Assembly: GCA_902767465.1 (NCBI GenBank)
Contig: CACXHM010000187.1
Span: 1 to 19,084 of the forward strand
Reading direction: 5' to 3'
DNA: 19,084 bases
Origin: an uncultured Bacteroidia bacterium
GTDB lineage: Bacteria; Bacteroidota; Bacteroidia; Bacteroidales; UBA932
Part shown: one piece after another, positions 1 to 7,364 of the stretch
Numbering within the stretch: position 1 is the stretch's first letter
Layout of the letters: each line of letters begins with the position of its first letter
The notes under the pieces: generated by a model
The model's database searches: none
The model's input: only the letters and a program-made list of their open reading frames with translations
Told to the model about the DNA's origin: nothing
Position numbers and translations under genes: made by a program

Positions 1-517
1 AGCCTGGGAAGCGGACGGAACGGGTATCTACGCCGTATTTATGGAAATAATAGTCGCTCAGCAGTTCGGTAGCGACCTTGGTCACGCCATACATCGACGT
101 GGGCCTCTGCACCGTGTCCTGAGGAGTATTGTCCCTCGGGGTGTCCGGGCCGAAAGAACCTATGGAACTCGGGGTGAAAACGGCGCAGTGTTTTTCACGG
201 GCGACTTCCAGGATGTTGATGAGCCCGTTCATCTGGATATCCCATGCCTTGAGCGGGAAACGCTCGGCCGTAGCAGATAAAAGAGCGGCGAGATTGTATA
301 TGGTGTCGATGTCATATTTGTCCACCGCTTCCGCCACCTGATGGGGCATGCATACGTTTACAATTTCTGAAGGGCCGCTTTCGGCAAGAATTCCTTTAGG
401 TTCCGCTCCGGGAATGTATCCTGCGACAATTGTTCCCTGATGATATTTTTTGCGGAGCACCATTGTCAGTTCCGATCCGATTTGTCCGGTAGCTCCGATA
501 ATGAGGACATTTTTCAT
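1..517 (-). CDS. L-threonine 3-dehydrogenase, epimerase-like SDR type (C-terminus beyond window)
   Basis: Probably oxidises L-threonine with NAD+ to 2-amino-3-ketobutyrate in the cytoplasm, the first step of threonine breakdown to glycine. The visible 172 residues begin with a Rossmann fold carrying GATGQIG (residues 8-14). PSS (117-119) and Y143-x3-K147 form the catalytic serine, tyrosine and lysine of extended SDR enzymes. The ATG at 517 lies 16 bases downstream of a TAAATTTG promoter box. It is divergent from kbl, whose enzyme uses this product, and that pairing is the main reason for choosing threonine dehydrogenase over a generic UDP-sugar epimerase. This is the short-chain type, not the zinc alcohol-dehydrogenase type of E. 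coli Tdh. The C-terminal substrate domain is outside the window, so specificity cannot be confirmed from sequence here. Confidence 0.85.
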   Translation of the reverse strand, partial: MKNVLIIGATGQIGSELTMVLRKKYHQGTIVAGYIPGAEPKGILAESGPSEIVNVCMPHQVAEAVDKYDIDTIYNLAALLSATAERFPLKAWDIQMNGLINILEVAREKHCAVFTPSSIGSFGPDTPRDNTPQDTVQRPTSMYGVTKVATELLSDYYFHKYGVDTRSVRFPG

Positions 518-539
518 TGAAGTGTCATTAATTGCACTG

Positions 540-547
540 CAAATTTA
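540..547 (-). promoter_or_regulatory. Bacteroidota -7 promoter box for the threonine dehydrogenase gene
   Basis: The minus strand reads TAAATTTG, matching the Bacteroidota sigma-factor -7 consensus TAnnTTTG. It sits 22 bases before the start codon, so the leader should be short. No clear TTTG -33 element is visible at the expected distance. Confidence 0.55.
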
Positions 548-548
548 C

Positions 549-556
549 TATTTTTG
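549..556 (+). promoter_or_regulatory. Bacteroidota -7 promoter box for kbl
   Basis: TATTTTTG matches the TAnnTTTG -7 consensus and lies 31 bases before the kbl ATG. It is back to back with the box for the divergent dehydrogenase gene, one base apart, so the two promoters probably compete or are co-regulated. The -33 element is weak or absent. The box lies inside the longer open frame that begins at 450, which argues for the internal start at 588. Confidence 0.55.
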
Positions 557-587
557 TAGTAATATTGAACCTGAAACTATAACTAAT

Positions 588-1778
588 ATGTACGGACATT
601 TTCAGAATTATCTGCGCGACACCCTCAAAGAAATCGAGGATGCCGGCCTTTACAAGCATGAACGTATCATCTGCTCCGCCCAGGGCGCTGAAATCACCCT
701 CGAGGATGGCAGCAAAGCGCTTAATTTCTGCGCCAACAACTATCTCGGCCTCTCCGACAATCCCCGTCTGATTGAAGCGGCAAAGAAGGCAATGGACGAA
801 CGCGGATACGGAATGAGTTCCGTCCGTTTCATATGCGGCACGCAGGACCTGCACCGCCAGCTCGAAAAGGCCATCTCCAGGTATTTCCATACCGATGACA
901 CTATCCTTTATGCAGCATGCTTTGATGCCAACGGAGGAGTGTTCGAGCCCTTGTTCACAGCGGAGGATGCCATCATCTCCGATGCCCTCAACCACGCTTC
1001 CATAATCGACGGAGTGCGTCTTTGCAAAGCTGTGCGCTACCGCTATGCCAATGCCGACATGGCAGACCTTGAACGCTGCCTCCAGGAAGCTCAGGCTCAG
1101 CGCTTCCGTATCATAGTAACCGACGGGGTGTTCAGCATGGACGGCAACGTGGCACCTATGGACAAGATCTGCGAACTGGCCGAGAAATACGACGCCCTCG
1201 TAATGGTGGATGAAAGCCATTCCGCAGGTGTGGTTGGAAAGACAGGCCGTGGTGTTGCCGAAGAGTTTAACCTCTACGGACGAATAGATATCCACACAGG
1301 CACGCTCGGAAAGAGTTTCGGAGGCGCCGTGGGAGGTTTCACCACCGGACGTCAGGAGATAATCGACCTGCTCCGTCAGAGGTCACGCCCTTACCTGTTC
1401 TCCAATTCCCTGCCCCCTATGATCTGCGGTGCCGGGATCGAACTCTTCAAGATGCTCGAAGAATCCGATGAACTTCATACGAAGCAGCAGGACAACGTCC
1501 GTTATTTCCGCGAAAAGATGCTTGCGGCGGGCTTTGACTGCAAGCCCACCCAGAGCGCCATTCTCGCAGTGATGCTGTATGATGCTCCCCTTAGTCAGAA
1601 ATTTGCAGCCCGCATGGCCGAAGAAGGCATCTTTGTGACCGGCTTCTACTATCCTGTGGTTCCCAAAGGACAGGCCCGCATCCGCGTGCAGATCTCCGCT
1701 GCCCACGAAAAAGCCCACCTCGATAAGGCCATCTCAGCCTTCATCAAGGTCGGCAAGGAACTGGGGGTTCTGAAATAA
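588..1778 (+). CDS. kbl: 2-amino-3-ketobutyrate CoA ligase (glycine C-acetyltransferase)
   Basis: A cytoplasmic PLP enzyme of the alpha-oxoamine synthase family. It cleaves 2-amino-3-ketobutyrate with CoA to glycine and acetyl-CoA, completing threonine breakdown. The product is 396 residues, close to the roughly 398 of E. coli Kbl. Visible landmarks are NNYLGL (50-55), H136 in the DALNHAS segment that stacks on PLP, DESHSAG (208-214), and the Schiff-base lysine K242 in GTLGKSFGGA. The frame is open from 450, but the extension contains the promoter box and the family N-terminus matches the start at 588. The divergent threonine dehydrogenase supports Kbl over the related 8-amino-7-oxononanoate synthase or serine palmitoyltransferase. 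The stop codon overlaps the left arm of a terminator hairpin shared with clpX. Confidence 0.93.
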   Translation: MYGHFQNYLRDTLKEIEDAGLYKHERIICSAQGAEITLEDGSKALNFCANNYLGLSDNPRLIEAAKKAMDERGYGMSSVRFICGTQDLHRQLEKAISRYFHTDDTILYAACFDANGGVFEPLFTAEDAIISDALNHASIIDGVRLCKAVRYRYANADMADLERCLQEAQAQRFRIIVTDGVFSMDGNVAPMDKICELAEKYDALVMVDESHSAGVVGKTGRGVAEEFNLYGRIDIHTGTLGKSFGGAVGGFTTGRQEIIDLLRQRSRPYLFSNSLPPMICGAGIELFKMLEESDELHTKQQDNVRYFREKMLAAGFDCKPTQSAILAVMLYDAPLSQKFAARMAEEGIFVTGFYYPVVPKGQARIRVQISAAHEKAHLDKAISAFIKVGKELGVLK

Positions 1779-1812
1779 GAGAAACTCGGAGCCTAAGCTC
1801 CGAGTTTCTCTT
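1777..1812. terminator. Bidirectional intrinsic terminator between kbl and clpX
   Basis: A perfect 16-base inverted repeat: AAGAGAAACTCGGAGC (1777-1792) pairs with GCTCCGAGTTTCTCTT (1797-1812), with a four-base loop CTAA. A T-rich stretch follows on both strands: TCTCTTTT to 1814 on plus, and TTATTTC after the left arm on minus. It separates convergent kbl and clpX. The loop holds the TAG stop of clpX, and the right arm encodes its last five residues plus part of the sixth. Confidence 0.88.
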
Positions 1813-2851
1813 TTGCATACTCTGCCGTGAGCCGGAAGGTTTTGCGCCGCGAGGATGGAGCCTCGTACATGGCATCGTTCATGATGCGCTCGCAGATTGA
1901 GCGAAGTCCGCGCGCACCGAGTTTGTTCTTGATCGAAGTGTCAACAATGATATCGAGGACCTCGGGTTCAATCTCCAGGTTGATGCCGTCTATCTCGAAA
2001 AGCTTCTTGTACTGCCTTAAAATGGCGTTGCGAGGTTCGGTAAGGATACGTTTCAGCGCTTTGCGGTCGAGGTTGTCAAGGCTCATGATAACCGGCAGGC
2101 GTCCGATGATTTCGGGAATCAGCCCGTATTTGCGCATGTCCTGCGCCTCAACATACTGAAGCAGATTATCCTTGTCAATCGCCTGCTTTTCTTCAGATTC
2201 GAAACCTATCACACGCGTATTGAGGCGCTGGGCAATGATACGGTCTATTCCCTCGAAAGCGCCGCCGCAGATAAATAGTACATTCTGAGTATTGAAATGG
2301 ATGAACTCCTGTTCGGGGTGCTTGCGGCCTCCCTGCGGAGGAACATTCACCACACTCCCCTCCAGCAGTTTCAGCAGCCCCTGCTGCACGCCTTCTCCCG
2401 ATACGTCGCGGGTTATGGAAGGGTTGTCGCTCTTGCGGGAAATCTTGTCTATCTCATCGATGAACACTATCCCCATCTCTGCACTGGCCTGATCGTAGTC
2501 AGCATCCTGAAGCAGACGCACCAGCAGGCTTTCCACATCCTCACCCACATAGCCGGCTTCGGTAAGCACCGTAGCATCAACGATGGCGAAAGGCACCGCA
2601 AGCATCTTTGCAATGGTTTTCGCAAGAAGAGTCTTCCCTGTGCCTGTGGGACCAACCAGAAGAATATTGGACTTCTCCAGTTCCACACCGTCGTTCTCGG
2701 GTTCCACCAGGTTGTGCATAATGCGCTTATAGTGGTTATAGACCGCCACCGACAGTAACTTTTTAGCCCTGTCCTGACCTATAACATACTCATCCAGGAA
2801 AGCCTTGATATCTTTTGGCTTAGGCAGGTTCCCGTTCTTCTTCTCCGGCAT
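1793..2851 (-). CDS. clpX: ClpX, ATPase subunit of ClpXP protease, lacking the zinc-binding domain
   Basis: An AAA+ unfoldase that recognises, unfolds and feeds proteins into ClpP. In 352 residues it has Walker A GPTGTGKT (67-74), pore loop GYVG (100-103), Walker B VFIDEID (129-135), the RKH loop (176-178), the IGF tripeptide that docks on ClpP (215-217), and sensor-2 GARGLR (312-317). It is shorter than the usual 410-425 residues because the N-terminal four-cysteine zinc-binding domain is absent: the protein starts MPEKKNGNLPKPKDIK and enters the AAA+ module by about residue 12. The ATG overlaps the clpP stop as TAATG, so no domain can be hidden upstream; that sequence is clpP. It should still assemble with ClpP, but binding of adaptors and substrates that need the zinc domain is probably altered (inference). 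Confidence 0.95.
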   Translation of the reverse strand: MPEKKNGNLPKPKDIKAFLDEYVIGQDRAKKLLSVAVYNHYKRIMHNLVEPENDGVELEKSNILLVGPTGTGKTLLAKTIAKMLAVPFAIVDATVLTEAGYVGEDVESLLVRLLQDADYDQASAEMGIVFIDEIDKISRKSDNPSITRDVSGEGVQQGLLKLLEGSVVNVPPQGGRKHPEQEFIHFNTQNVLFICGGAFEGIDRIIAQRLNTRVIGFESEEKQAIDKDNLLQYVEAQDMRKYGLIPEIIGRLPVIMSLDNLDRKALKRILTEPRNAILRQYKKLFEIDGINLEIEPEVLDIIVDTSIKNKLGARGLRSICERIMNDAMYEAPSSRRKTFRLTAEYAKEKLGA

Positions 2852-3522
2852 TATTTCTTCTTTTTAGTAAGGATCTTGTCCACCATTCCGTACGCGAGCG
2901 CTTCCTTTGCATTCATCCAGTAATCCCGGTCAGCATCGGCGAAAACCTTTTCGAAAGGCTGGCCGCTGTGCTCGGCTATGATACGGCAGAGTTCATCACG
3001 CGTCTTTTCGATCTCCTTTGCAGCGATCAGAATGTCGGATGCCTGTCCGCGGGCTCCGCCGAGAGGCTGATGGATAAGGACCCTGCTGTGCGGCAGCGCG
3101 GAGCGCTTGCCTTTGGTGCCGGCGCAGAGCAACACGCTGCCCATGGAAGCAGCCATGCCGGTGCATACCGTCGCGATATCAGGAGAGACTATCTGCATGG
3201 TATCGTAGATCCCAAGTCCGGCGGAAACGCTTCCTCCGGGAGTGTTCAGATAGAGTGTAATGTCCGAATCATTTTCGGAAGACGATGCCAGATAAAGCAG
3301 TTGGGCCTGAATGATATTCGCAACGTCATCATCTATGGGCACGCCAAGGAAGATGATACGGTCCATCATCAGACGGCTGAAAACATCCATGGAAGCCACA
3401 TTCAGCCTGCGCTCCTCTATGATTGTTGGATTGATGTAGGAGTCGGCAGCAGAACTGTAACGGTGCAGGGTCATGGACCCGACACCGAACTCAGACTTTG
3501 CAAATTTCTCGAAATCAGACAT
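2851..3522 (-). CDS. clpP: ClpP, ATP-dependent Clp protease proteolytic subunit
   Basis: A cytoplasmic serine protease of family S14 that forms the two-ring chamber used by ClpX. The 223 residues hold the catalytic triad: S126 in GMAASMGS, H151 in VLIHQPLGG, and D200 in DRDYWMN. GGSVSAGLGIYDTM (97-110) is the usual ClpP signature region. Residues 1-35 are a longer leader than in the mature E. coli protein, as expected for an N-terminal propeptide, and the tail ends in KKKK. It starts 2 bases after the tig stop and shares one base with the clpX start, so tig, clpP and clpX are surely co-transcribed. No catalytic residue is missing. Confidence 0.97.
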   Translation of the reverse strand: MSDFEKFAKSEFGVGSMTLHRYSSAADSYINPTIIEERRLNVASMDVFSRLMMDRIIFLGVPIDDDVANIIQAQLLYLASSSENDSDITLYLNTPGGSVSAGLGIYDTMQIVSPDIATVCTGMAASMGSVLLCAGTKGKRSALPHSRVLIHQPLGGARGQASDILIAAKEIEKTRDELCRIIAEHSGQPFEKVFADADRDYWMNAKEALAYGMVDKILTKKKK

Positions 3523-3524
3523 GA

Positions 3525-4517
3525 TTATGCAAGTTCACGGAATTTCTCAGAGGTGATTTTCTTCGCCTTGATGGTGATTTCCTCCTTGAGTTTGCCCATG
3601 ACTTTGCTGTCTTCGACCTGCTCAACGAGACGGTCGATCTGCTTCCGGTCCTGCATCATGTTCTGGACAGCCTCTTTCACCATTTCTTCGGGCACGCTGG
3701 GAAGGCCGTACATGGCATACTGATAATGCACATAGCTCACGGCTGCATCGTTAATGTCCTTCTGCTCAACCTTGAACCCATACTTGCGCATAAAGGCACC
3801 GCGCACAAGCTGCCAGCGGAAATCCTTAAGGAAAGCGTCAAACTCTTTCTCCACATCTTCTTTGGTAACCTTGCCACCGTTGGCCTCGAAGAGCCACCTC
3901 TTCATGAAGGCTTCGGGGAGGTCGAACTTGGTCTTTGCAACGAAATAATCGCGGATATCCTTGCTCAGACGCCATTCCGCCTGCTGGGCATATTCACTTT
4001 CAAGACGCTCGGAAAGTTCCTTCTCGATATCCTCATCGGATTTTTCCTCTTTCTTTTCTTCGTAATACTTTTTGAGGTTGGCGAGCATGTCCGCCTTTTC
4101 TTTTGCAGAAGCACTGATATTGTATTTGTTCACGGTGTCATCTTTACCTGCCTCAACCTCAAACTCGGGATATGTGGCAATGTCAAAGATGAAAGTGAAA
4201 TCGTTTCCGTCCTTCCACTCCACCTCAGGCTGATTCTCACTTCCAAGAGGCTCACCGAGAACATTCAATTTATTCTCTTCGATAAAGTCTTGCAACCCTT
4301 TGGAGATCACCTCGTTCACCGACTCTGCAAGTGCTTGGTCGCCATACACGCGACGCACCAGCGACTCCGGCACCATTCCTTTGCGGAAGCCCTTGAAGTC
4401 GGCCGTGCGACGGCGCTGGGCAAGTTTTTTGCGTTCGATTTCGGTGTAATCATCCTTCTCCACATGAAGGGTAAGTTCGATGTTCAATGCATCAAGCTGT
4501 TTTTTCTCCAGTTTCAT
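3525..4517 (-). CDS. tig: Trigger factor chaperone without PPIase domain
   Basis: A ribosome-associated chaperone that shields nascent chains at the exit tunnel. The ribosome-docking signature GFRKGMVP is at residues 43-50 within an intact N-terminal domain of about 1-125. The sequence then passes through a charged linker rich in Lys and Glu (about 137-175) straight into the helical C-terminal domain (about 176-330). The 330-residue length is about 100-120 short of the usual 430-450, and the missing part corresponds to the central FKBP-like peptidyl-prolyl isomerase domain. There is no internal stop or frame break, so this looks like a clean domain loss and not a damaged gene. The start overlaps the stop of the HD phosphodiesterase gene by ATGA, and clpP follows after 2 bases. 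Confidence 0.92.
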   Translation of the reverse strand: MKLEKKQLDALNIELTLHVEKDDYTEIERKKLAQRRRTADFKGFRKGMVPESLVRRVYGDQALAESVNEVISKGLQDFIEENKLNVLGEPLGSENQPEVEWKDGNDFTFIFDIATYPEFEVEAGKDDTVNKYNISASAKEKADMLANLKKYYEEKKEEKSDEDIEKELSERLESEYAQQAEWRLSKDIRDYFVAKTKFDLPEAFMKRWLFEANGGKVTKEDVEKEFDAFLKDFRWQLVRGAFMRKYGFKVEQKDINDAAVSYVHYQYAMYGLPSVPEEMVKEAVQNMMQDRKQIDRLVEQVEDSKVMGKLKEEITIKAKKITSEKFRELA

Positions 4518-6532
4518 TTCAATATATTCGTTAATTTGATTTTCCTTTTAGGATATTCTATGCGCCCATGATACATCTGGGCAAGATAATTCTTGAGTGT
4601 AGCCTTTACGATTCCGAGGTCTTTCACACTGAGCTCAGCCTCCGAGAACTGGCCTTCATCCATTTTCCCCGCAACTATTCCTTCCACAAAACGGTCGAAT
4701 GACTCGGGAGTATACTCCTTCAGGGAACGGGACGCTGCCTCAACGCTGTCACACAGCATCAGGATGGTCTGCTCACGGCTCACAGGCTTGTGTCCCGGAT
4801 AGCGGAACTCCCCTATCTCTGCCGCATCTCCTCCGTCTTTCAGGAAAAGATCGTAGAAATAGCTTACCACCGAAGTGCCATGATGCGTGAGAATGAAGTC
4901 GGTAATGACGGAAGGCAGCCTGTGCCGGCGTGAAAGTTCTGCCCCATCTGTAATATGATGGATGATGTCCTGGGCGCTCTGCTGGGGCGAAAGCCCCTGA
5001 TGATAGCGTTTGACGCCCTCTGCAGCAAGCATGGACTCGTTCTCCACAAAGCAAAGCGGGTTCAGCATCTTTCCTATGTCGTGATACAGGGCGCCGGCAC
5101 GCACCAGCTGCACATTGGCACCGATCGCTCCCGCCACGGCATCAGCCATATTCATTACCTGCAGAGAATGCTGAAAAGTGCCGGGCGCTTTCTGCTCAAG
5201 TTCGCGAAGCAACGAATTCGAAGTATCGCAGAGTTCGCCCAGACGATACACCGAAACCAGGTTGAAAATCTTCTCGAAAAGATATGTCAGCGGATAGAAC
5301 GCCACACACAGGAAGGCAGAAACGAGCAACGCCACAGCCATACGCAGTAAATTGCCGCCGATCATGTCCGTAAAGCGGAATGCCAGGAACAACACATACA
5401 TTACAGCAAATGTAATGAATGCATTCACGAATTGCCTCCAGCCCTTGTTGAAGAACTTGAAAGTGAGCATGGATACCACTCCGCCTGTAAGAAATATCGG
5501 GAAAACGGCCCTTCCTCCGTCGGCATAGAATAGCAGAGGCAAAAGAGCGATGGTATATACCATTATCACAAGCTTATTGTCGAAATAAGCCTCCAGCAGC
5601 AGGGCGCAAAGCACGAAAGGCATCCAGCACACATAATCGGCATGGGTCCTCGGCACCACTATGGAAGCCACGGTAAAAATGGTAAACACCAGAAGCAGGT
5701 ACAAGAACTTGCCGTTGTCGCCGAAAATGGTGGGATTGATCAGTTTCACCGCATTGAACAGCAGGAAACAGAACAACAGTGCTATCAGCGCATTTCCAGT
5801 CCACTGCAGGAAACCTCCTTTGGACACTCCCATATTGGAATAGTACTCCTTCTCATAAGATGCGAGCATCTGGGCAATTTCAGCGGTAACTATTTCCCCT
5901 TCAGAAACAATCAGCTGACCGGCGCTCACATAGCCTTCGGTGGGAGAAATATTCACCAGCGCCGATGCCGACAGCTGTTCGGTTGTCTGGCTGTCATATG
6001 CCAGGTTGGAAACTATAAGATCTTGCAGCGGTAAAGTGCGCAACAACGAATCCGCTTCGGGATAAGCACCCAAAAGAACTGAAGTCAGTTCTGCTTTGGC
6101 ATCGGCAATCACATATACTTCAGATGCCGGCATGGGAGCAGCGCGCTTGTCTTTCTGTACGTAAATGACATCCGAATTCAGATGCATTCCGTCATCATCG
6201 ACAACACCCTTGTCATAGATGGTTTTCAGTTCCGAAACCAGGGCGGGGCGCATATATGCAACATCACCCAGATCCAGACTTTCGGCGGATCGGAGACTCC
6301 CGGATACCACGTCTTCACGATATCTGTAATATGGTACGACCTGCTCCGACGCTTTGCGCCTTTCTTCCAGAAGCTGGTCTTCCGTCTTAAGTATGGGGAA
6401 GTCGAAAGGAGCGACGAGCGTACCGTATTTCCATGGGGTTCCCTTGCGGTAGTCATAGTTCAGGCGGGCGCTTCGCGGAAGCACCAGCAGCAGGATCACG
6501 AACACCAGCAGGAACGGCAGGAATTTTTTCAT
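4514..6532 (-). CDS. PgpH-type membrane HD phosphodiesterase, probable c-di-AMP hydrolase
   Basis: Probably hydrolyses the second messenger c-di-AMP to 5'-pApA, as shown for PgpH proteins of this architecture. Of 672 residues, the first membrane helix is near 4-19. An extracytoplasmic 7TMR-HDED-like domain spans about 25-235, and a bundle of about seven hydrophobic helices spans about 243-418. The cytoplasmic HD domain follows, with H455 (PGTFQHS), H484-D485 (YHDIGK), HH at 525-526, HH at 550-551 and a late DSVEAA segment. The metal-binding residues expected of an active enzyme appear present. Both ends overlap neighbours by ATGA: the SDR gene upstream and tig downstream. Its substrate is inferred from family; no diadenylate cyclase gene is in the window. 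Confidence 0.88.
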   Translation of the reverse strand: MKKFLPFLLVFVILLLVLPRSARLNYDYRKGTPWKYGTLVAPFDFPILKTEDQLLEERRKASEQVVPYYRYREDVVSGSLRSAESLDLGDVAYMRPALVSELKTIYDKGVVDDDGMHLNSDVIYVQKDKRAAPMPASEVYVIADAKAELTSVLLGAYPEADSLLRTLPLQDLIVSNLAYDSQTTEQLSASALVNISPTEGYVSAGQLIVSEGEIVTAEIAQMLASYEKEYYSNMGVSKGGFLQWTGNALIALLFCFLLFNAVKLINPTIFGDNGKFLYLLLVFTIFTVASIVVPRTHADYVCWMPFVLCALLLEAYFDNKLVIMVYTIALLPLLFYADGGRAVFPIFLTGGVVSMLTFKFFNKGWRQFVNAFITFAVMYVLFLAFRFTDMIGGNLLRMAVALLVSAFLCVAFYPLTYLFEKIFNLVSVYRLGELCDTSNSLLRELEQKAPGTFQHSLQVMNMADAVAGAIGANVQLVRAGALYHDIGKMLNPLCFVENESMLAAEGVKRYHQGLSPQQSAQDIIHHITDGAELSRRHRLPSVITDFILTHHGTSVVSYFYDLFLKDGGDAAEIGEFRYPGHKPVSREQTILMLCDSVEAASRSLKEYTPESFDRFVEGIVAGKMDEGQFSEAELSVKDLGIVKATLKNYLAQMYHGRIEYPKRKIKLTNILK

Positions 6533-7350
6533 TTGAACGGACTGTTTGCTTCTTTTGCAATAAAGCTATAGGTAAGACGATCGGTAAGACGCGGCAACAA
6601 TCTGTGAAAGAACACTGTAGCCTTTCCAAGACCTGTAAGGATGCACTCACTCCTGCGCTTCTTCAGGGCTTTTGCAAGATGCTGCGCACACTGCTCGGCA
6701 CTCATCAGTTTACCCTCGTCCAAAGGAGTTTCCCCCTGGGCCGAGCCGTCGGCGGTAAGGGCTGCGTTGCGCACATTGGAAGAAGTGTACCCCGGAGCGA
6801 ACACAAGCACATTGAGTCCGTCTTTAAGATGTTCTATACGGATTGTGTCGAGAAAACCGCGTATTGCATACTTCGAAGCAGAATAACCCGTCCTTGCAGG
6901 AAGTGCGGAATATCCGGCGATGCTTATCACACCCACAACCTGTCCCTTTCTTTGCAGCAGATGCGGAAGGGCGAATTTGGTGCAGTTCACCGTCCCCCAG
7001 AAATTTACATCCATCAGGGAATGGATAACCTTGAGGTCAAGGTCCTTGAACATGGCCCGCATAGACAATCCGGCATTGTTGACCAGAATGTCGATACCCC
7101 CGAAACGTGCCACCGCGGCCTCTATAAGATCCTTGCAGTCCTGTTCCGAAGAAACGTCGCAGCGCACGCACAGCACCCTGTCTTCCGGTCCTACGGAAGG
7201 ACGCAGTTCCTCAAGGGTTGCGAACCTGCGGGCGGCCATAACCACTTTTGCACCCAAAGAACCGAACAGACGCGCCGAAGCCAGCCCTATTCCGGAGCTG
7301 GCCCCAGTGACGATAATCACCTTGTCTTTGAAATAAACAGATTCCTTCAC
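6529..7350 (-). CDS. Short-chain dehydrogenase, candidate 3-ketodihydrosphingosine reductase
   Basis: A classical SDR oxidoreductase of 273 residues: cofactor loop TGASSGIG (15-22), NNAG (91-94), catalytic S143, and Y156-x3-K160 in GYSASKYAI. The A-R-R segment at about 40-42 after the second strand suggests NADPH preference (inference). The start codon is GTG (7350-7348); the first in-frame Met is at residue 37, beyond the cofactor loop, and there is no upstream ATG before the preceding gene's stop. The C-terminal tail (about 245-266), with FFHRLLPRLTDRLTYSFI, may touch the membrane. It lies 14 bases after an SPT-like gene, which suggests reduction of the 3-keto sphingoid base. The family is certain; the substrate is a guess from context. 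The stop overlaps the PgpH-type gene start. Confidence 0.85.
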   Translation of the reverse strand: MKESVYFKDKVIIVTGASSGIGLASARLFGSLGAKVVMAARRFATLEELRPSVGPEDRVLCVRCDVSSEQDCKDLIEAAVARFGGIDILVNNAGLSMRAMFKDLDLKVIHSLMDVNFWGTVNCTKFALPHLLQRKGQVVGVISIAGYSALPARTGYSASKYAIRGFLDTIRIEHLKDGLNVLVFAPGYTSSNVRNAALTADGSAQGETPLDEGKLMSAEQCAQHLAKALKKRRSECILTGLGKATVFFHRLLPRLTDRLTYSFIAKEANSPFK

Positions 7351-7364
7351 TTCGTTCGGAATGA

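Noticed and set aside
450..587. Longer N-terminus for kbl starting at 450
   Set aside because: The extension crosses the divergent promoter boxes and overlaps the threonine dehydrogenase gene; the family N-terminus fits the ATG at 588.
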